Shown here: positions 5,798 to 6,894 of the stretch, piece after piece
Position numbering within the stretch: the first letter of the stretch is position 1
Layout: every line of letters starts with the position of its first letter
From: Dehalococcoidia bacterium
Lineage (GTDB): Bacteria; Chloroflexota; Dehalococcoidia; Lucifugimonadales; JAGWBF01
Length of the DNA stretch: 6,894 nt
NCBI GenBank assembly: GCA_021296015.1
Contig: JAGWBG010000077.1
Location: 1-6,894 of the forward strand
Direction of reading: 5' to 3'
Translations under genes and position numbers: made by a program
The notes under the pieces: model-generated
What the model was told of the DNA's origin: nothing
The model's database searches: none
The model's input: only the letters and a program-made list of their open reading frames with translations

Positions 5798-6894
5798 ATG
5801 CCTGAGGACATGAATTTCTTCGATGGAGTATATAGTCAGAGGCAGTTCACACGGTACAAGACCGATCCAGTACCCAAGGAGGCCATTGATAAAATCATTG
5901 AGGCGACAACCAAGGCCCCTAACGGTGGCAACGCCCAGCCATGGCACTTCGTAGCCATTACTGATCGCAACCTGGTGGAGGAAGTAGGGCGACATTACCG
6001 CGAGCAGTGGATAGCAAACACGGGAGGCGGCGTAGAAGGCGAGAAATCCCCACCTGGCGAGTCGCGAGTCTATCAGTTCGCCAGATACCTGGCTAACCAT
6101 ATCCATGAATCGCCGGCATTGCTGATTGCATGTGCCGACCACAGCCGGGGCTACATGCCCTATACCCCCGGAGAGCCTATAGTACCAGGTCGCTATGCGT
6201 CCTCTCTTTGGCTGGCGATTCAGAACATGTTCCTGGCGGCCCGTGCCCAGGGTCTTGGAACCCGAATATGTGGCATAGGCCGTAGGGATACGGAAGTAAG
6301 GGAGCTATTGGGACTTCCCGACCATATGGAGACGGTGGTCCTCAGTCCCCTTGGATACCCCAGAGGAAGGTTCGGCCCTGCCGACCGCATGCCGGCCTCC
6401 CAGTTCACCCACTATAACCGTTGGGGCAATAGGGCCAATGGCAACTTCAAGACCGACGGCGTCAGTACAGAGGTCGGGTTGATGGAAGCCATGAACACCC
6501 AGAGGCAGATGACCCGCTACAAGCCCGATCCTGTTCCCATTGAGGCCATTAACAAAATGATTGAGGCGGCCACCAAGGCCCCAAGCGGTGCCAACTGTCA
6601 GGCTTGGGAGTTCATGGTCATCACCGAGCCGAGCCTGGTATCTGTGGGCAGTCGCCACTACCGGGTGCAGTGCTTAGGGTCCCGGGGAGGAAGCCCTGAA
6701 GGGCCTCCAGATGAGCCGAGGGTCTATCAGTTTGCCAGATACCTTGCCAATCACATCCACGAGTCTCCAGCACTGATGTTGGTGAGCGTTGACCATAAGC
6801 GGGGCTTTATACCCTACAATCCCGACGAACCCATGAACAGGGAACGTTACGCCTCCTCCTTCTGGCTGGCTATTCAAAACCTTTTCCTGGCAGG
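5798..6894 (+). CDS. Two-domain fused nitroreductase-family protein, 3' truncated
   Basis: An open frame runs from ATG 5798 to the window end without a stop (365 codons) and encodes two nitroreductase-family domains in tandem. These are FMN-dependent oxidoreductases, usually ~200-residue homodimers with FMN at the subunit interface. Domain 1 (about 6-210) has the FMN-binding RQFTR (15-19), APNGGNAQPW (40-49), VYQFARYLANHIHESPAL (91-108), YASSLWLAIQN (133-143), GLGTRICGIG (152-161) and LGYPRG (185-190). Domain 2 (about 227 on) repeats RQMTR (236-240), APSGANCQAW (261-270), the same VYQFARYLANHIHESPAL (309-326) and YASSFWLAIQN (351-361); its C-terminal part is beyond the window. The offset is 221 residues early and 218 later, a 3-residue gap in the variable loop. 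The linker (about 205-228) is polar. Domain 2 has Gln-Ala-Trp where domain 1 has the usual Gln-Pro-Trp. A fused pseudo-dimer is likely; the substrate is unknown, and nitro groups need not be the target. Confidence 0.88.
   Translation, partial: MPEDMNFFDGVYSQRQFTRYKTDPVPKEAIDKIIEATTKAPNGGNAQPWHFVAITDRNLVEEVGRHYREQWIANTGGGVEGEKSPPGESRVYQFARYLANHIHESPALLIACADHSRGYMPYTPGEPIVPGRYASSLWLAIQNMFLAARAQGLGTRICGIGRRDTEVRELLGLPDHMETVVLSPLGYPRGRFGPADRMPASQFTHYNRWGNRANGNFKTDGVSTEVGLMEAMNTQRQMTRYKPDPVPIEAINKMIEAATKAPSGANCQAWEFMVITEPSLVSVGSRHYRVQCLGSRGGSPEGPPDEPRVYQFARYLANHIHESPALMLVSVDHKRGFIPYNPDEPMNRERYASSFWLAIQNLFLA

Noticed and set aside
5693..6142. 149-codon open frame on the - strand
   Set aside because: It is antisense to the first nitroreductase domain and the promoter region. 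The apparent hydrophobic stretches come from reverse reading of the coding strand.
5798..6894. Duplication read as two separate nitroreductase genes
   Set aside because: No stop codon occurs in frame between the domains, so the sequence shown encodes one polypeptide; an assembly error cannot be excluded.

Overview
The window is a compact run of eight protein-coding genes, two of them cut by the window ends, on moderately GC-rich DNA. Seven genes are on the + strand and one is on the - strand. No rRNA, tRNA, CRISPR array, transposase, phage gene or replication gene is visible. The gene mix suggests an environmental bacterium with large families of catabolic enzymes: adjacent CaiB-type CoA-transferases, an SDR, a dienelactone-hydrolase-like enzyme, a VOC protein and a nitroreductase-like flavoprotein. 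Chloroflexota (SAR202/Dehalococcoidia-like) would fit, as would some Actinobacteria or Proteobacteria. This placement is an inference from gene content and not a measured assignment.

Layout. Bases 1-614 hold the C-terminal part of one class III (CaiB/BaiF) CoA-transferase, and 644-1879 hold a complete second one. Bases 1930-2607 encode a protein made of two tandem dimeric alpha/beta-barrel (EthD-like) units. Bases 2641-3222 encode an uncharacterised 193-residue protein. After a 173-bp gap with a hairpin-forming repeat come an atypical short-chain dehydrogenase (3396-4190) and a dienelactone-hydrolase-like alpha/beta hydrolase (4228-4953). These six + strand genes are closely spaced and probably form one or two transcription units. 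A convergent single-domain VOC (glyoxalase-fold) gene lies at 5006-5383 on the - strand. A 414-bp divergent intergenic region then holds a sigma70-like promoter for the VOC gene, a 117-bp MITE-like inverted-repeat element and a probable promoter and strong ribosome binding site for the last gene. That gene (5798 to beyond the window end) encodes two nitroreductase-family domains in one open frame.

How the genes may work together (inference): CoA activation or transfer on a carboxylic acid, redox steps by the SDR and flavoprotein, and hydrolysis or ring opening by the DLH-like and VOC enzymes would make a degradation module for a cyclic or aromatic organic acid. The substrate cannot be read from the sequence. 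The most notable points are the SDR that lacks the whole Ser-Tyr-Lys triad, the fused double nitroreductase, the second internally duplicated protein, and the unknown protein embedded in the cluster.
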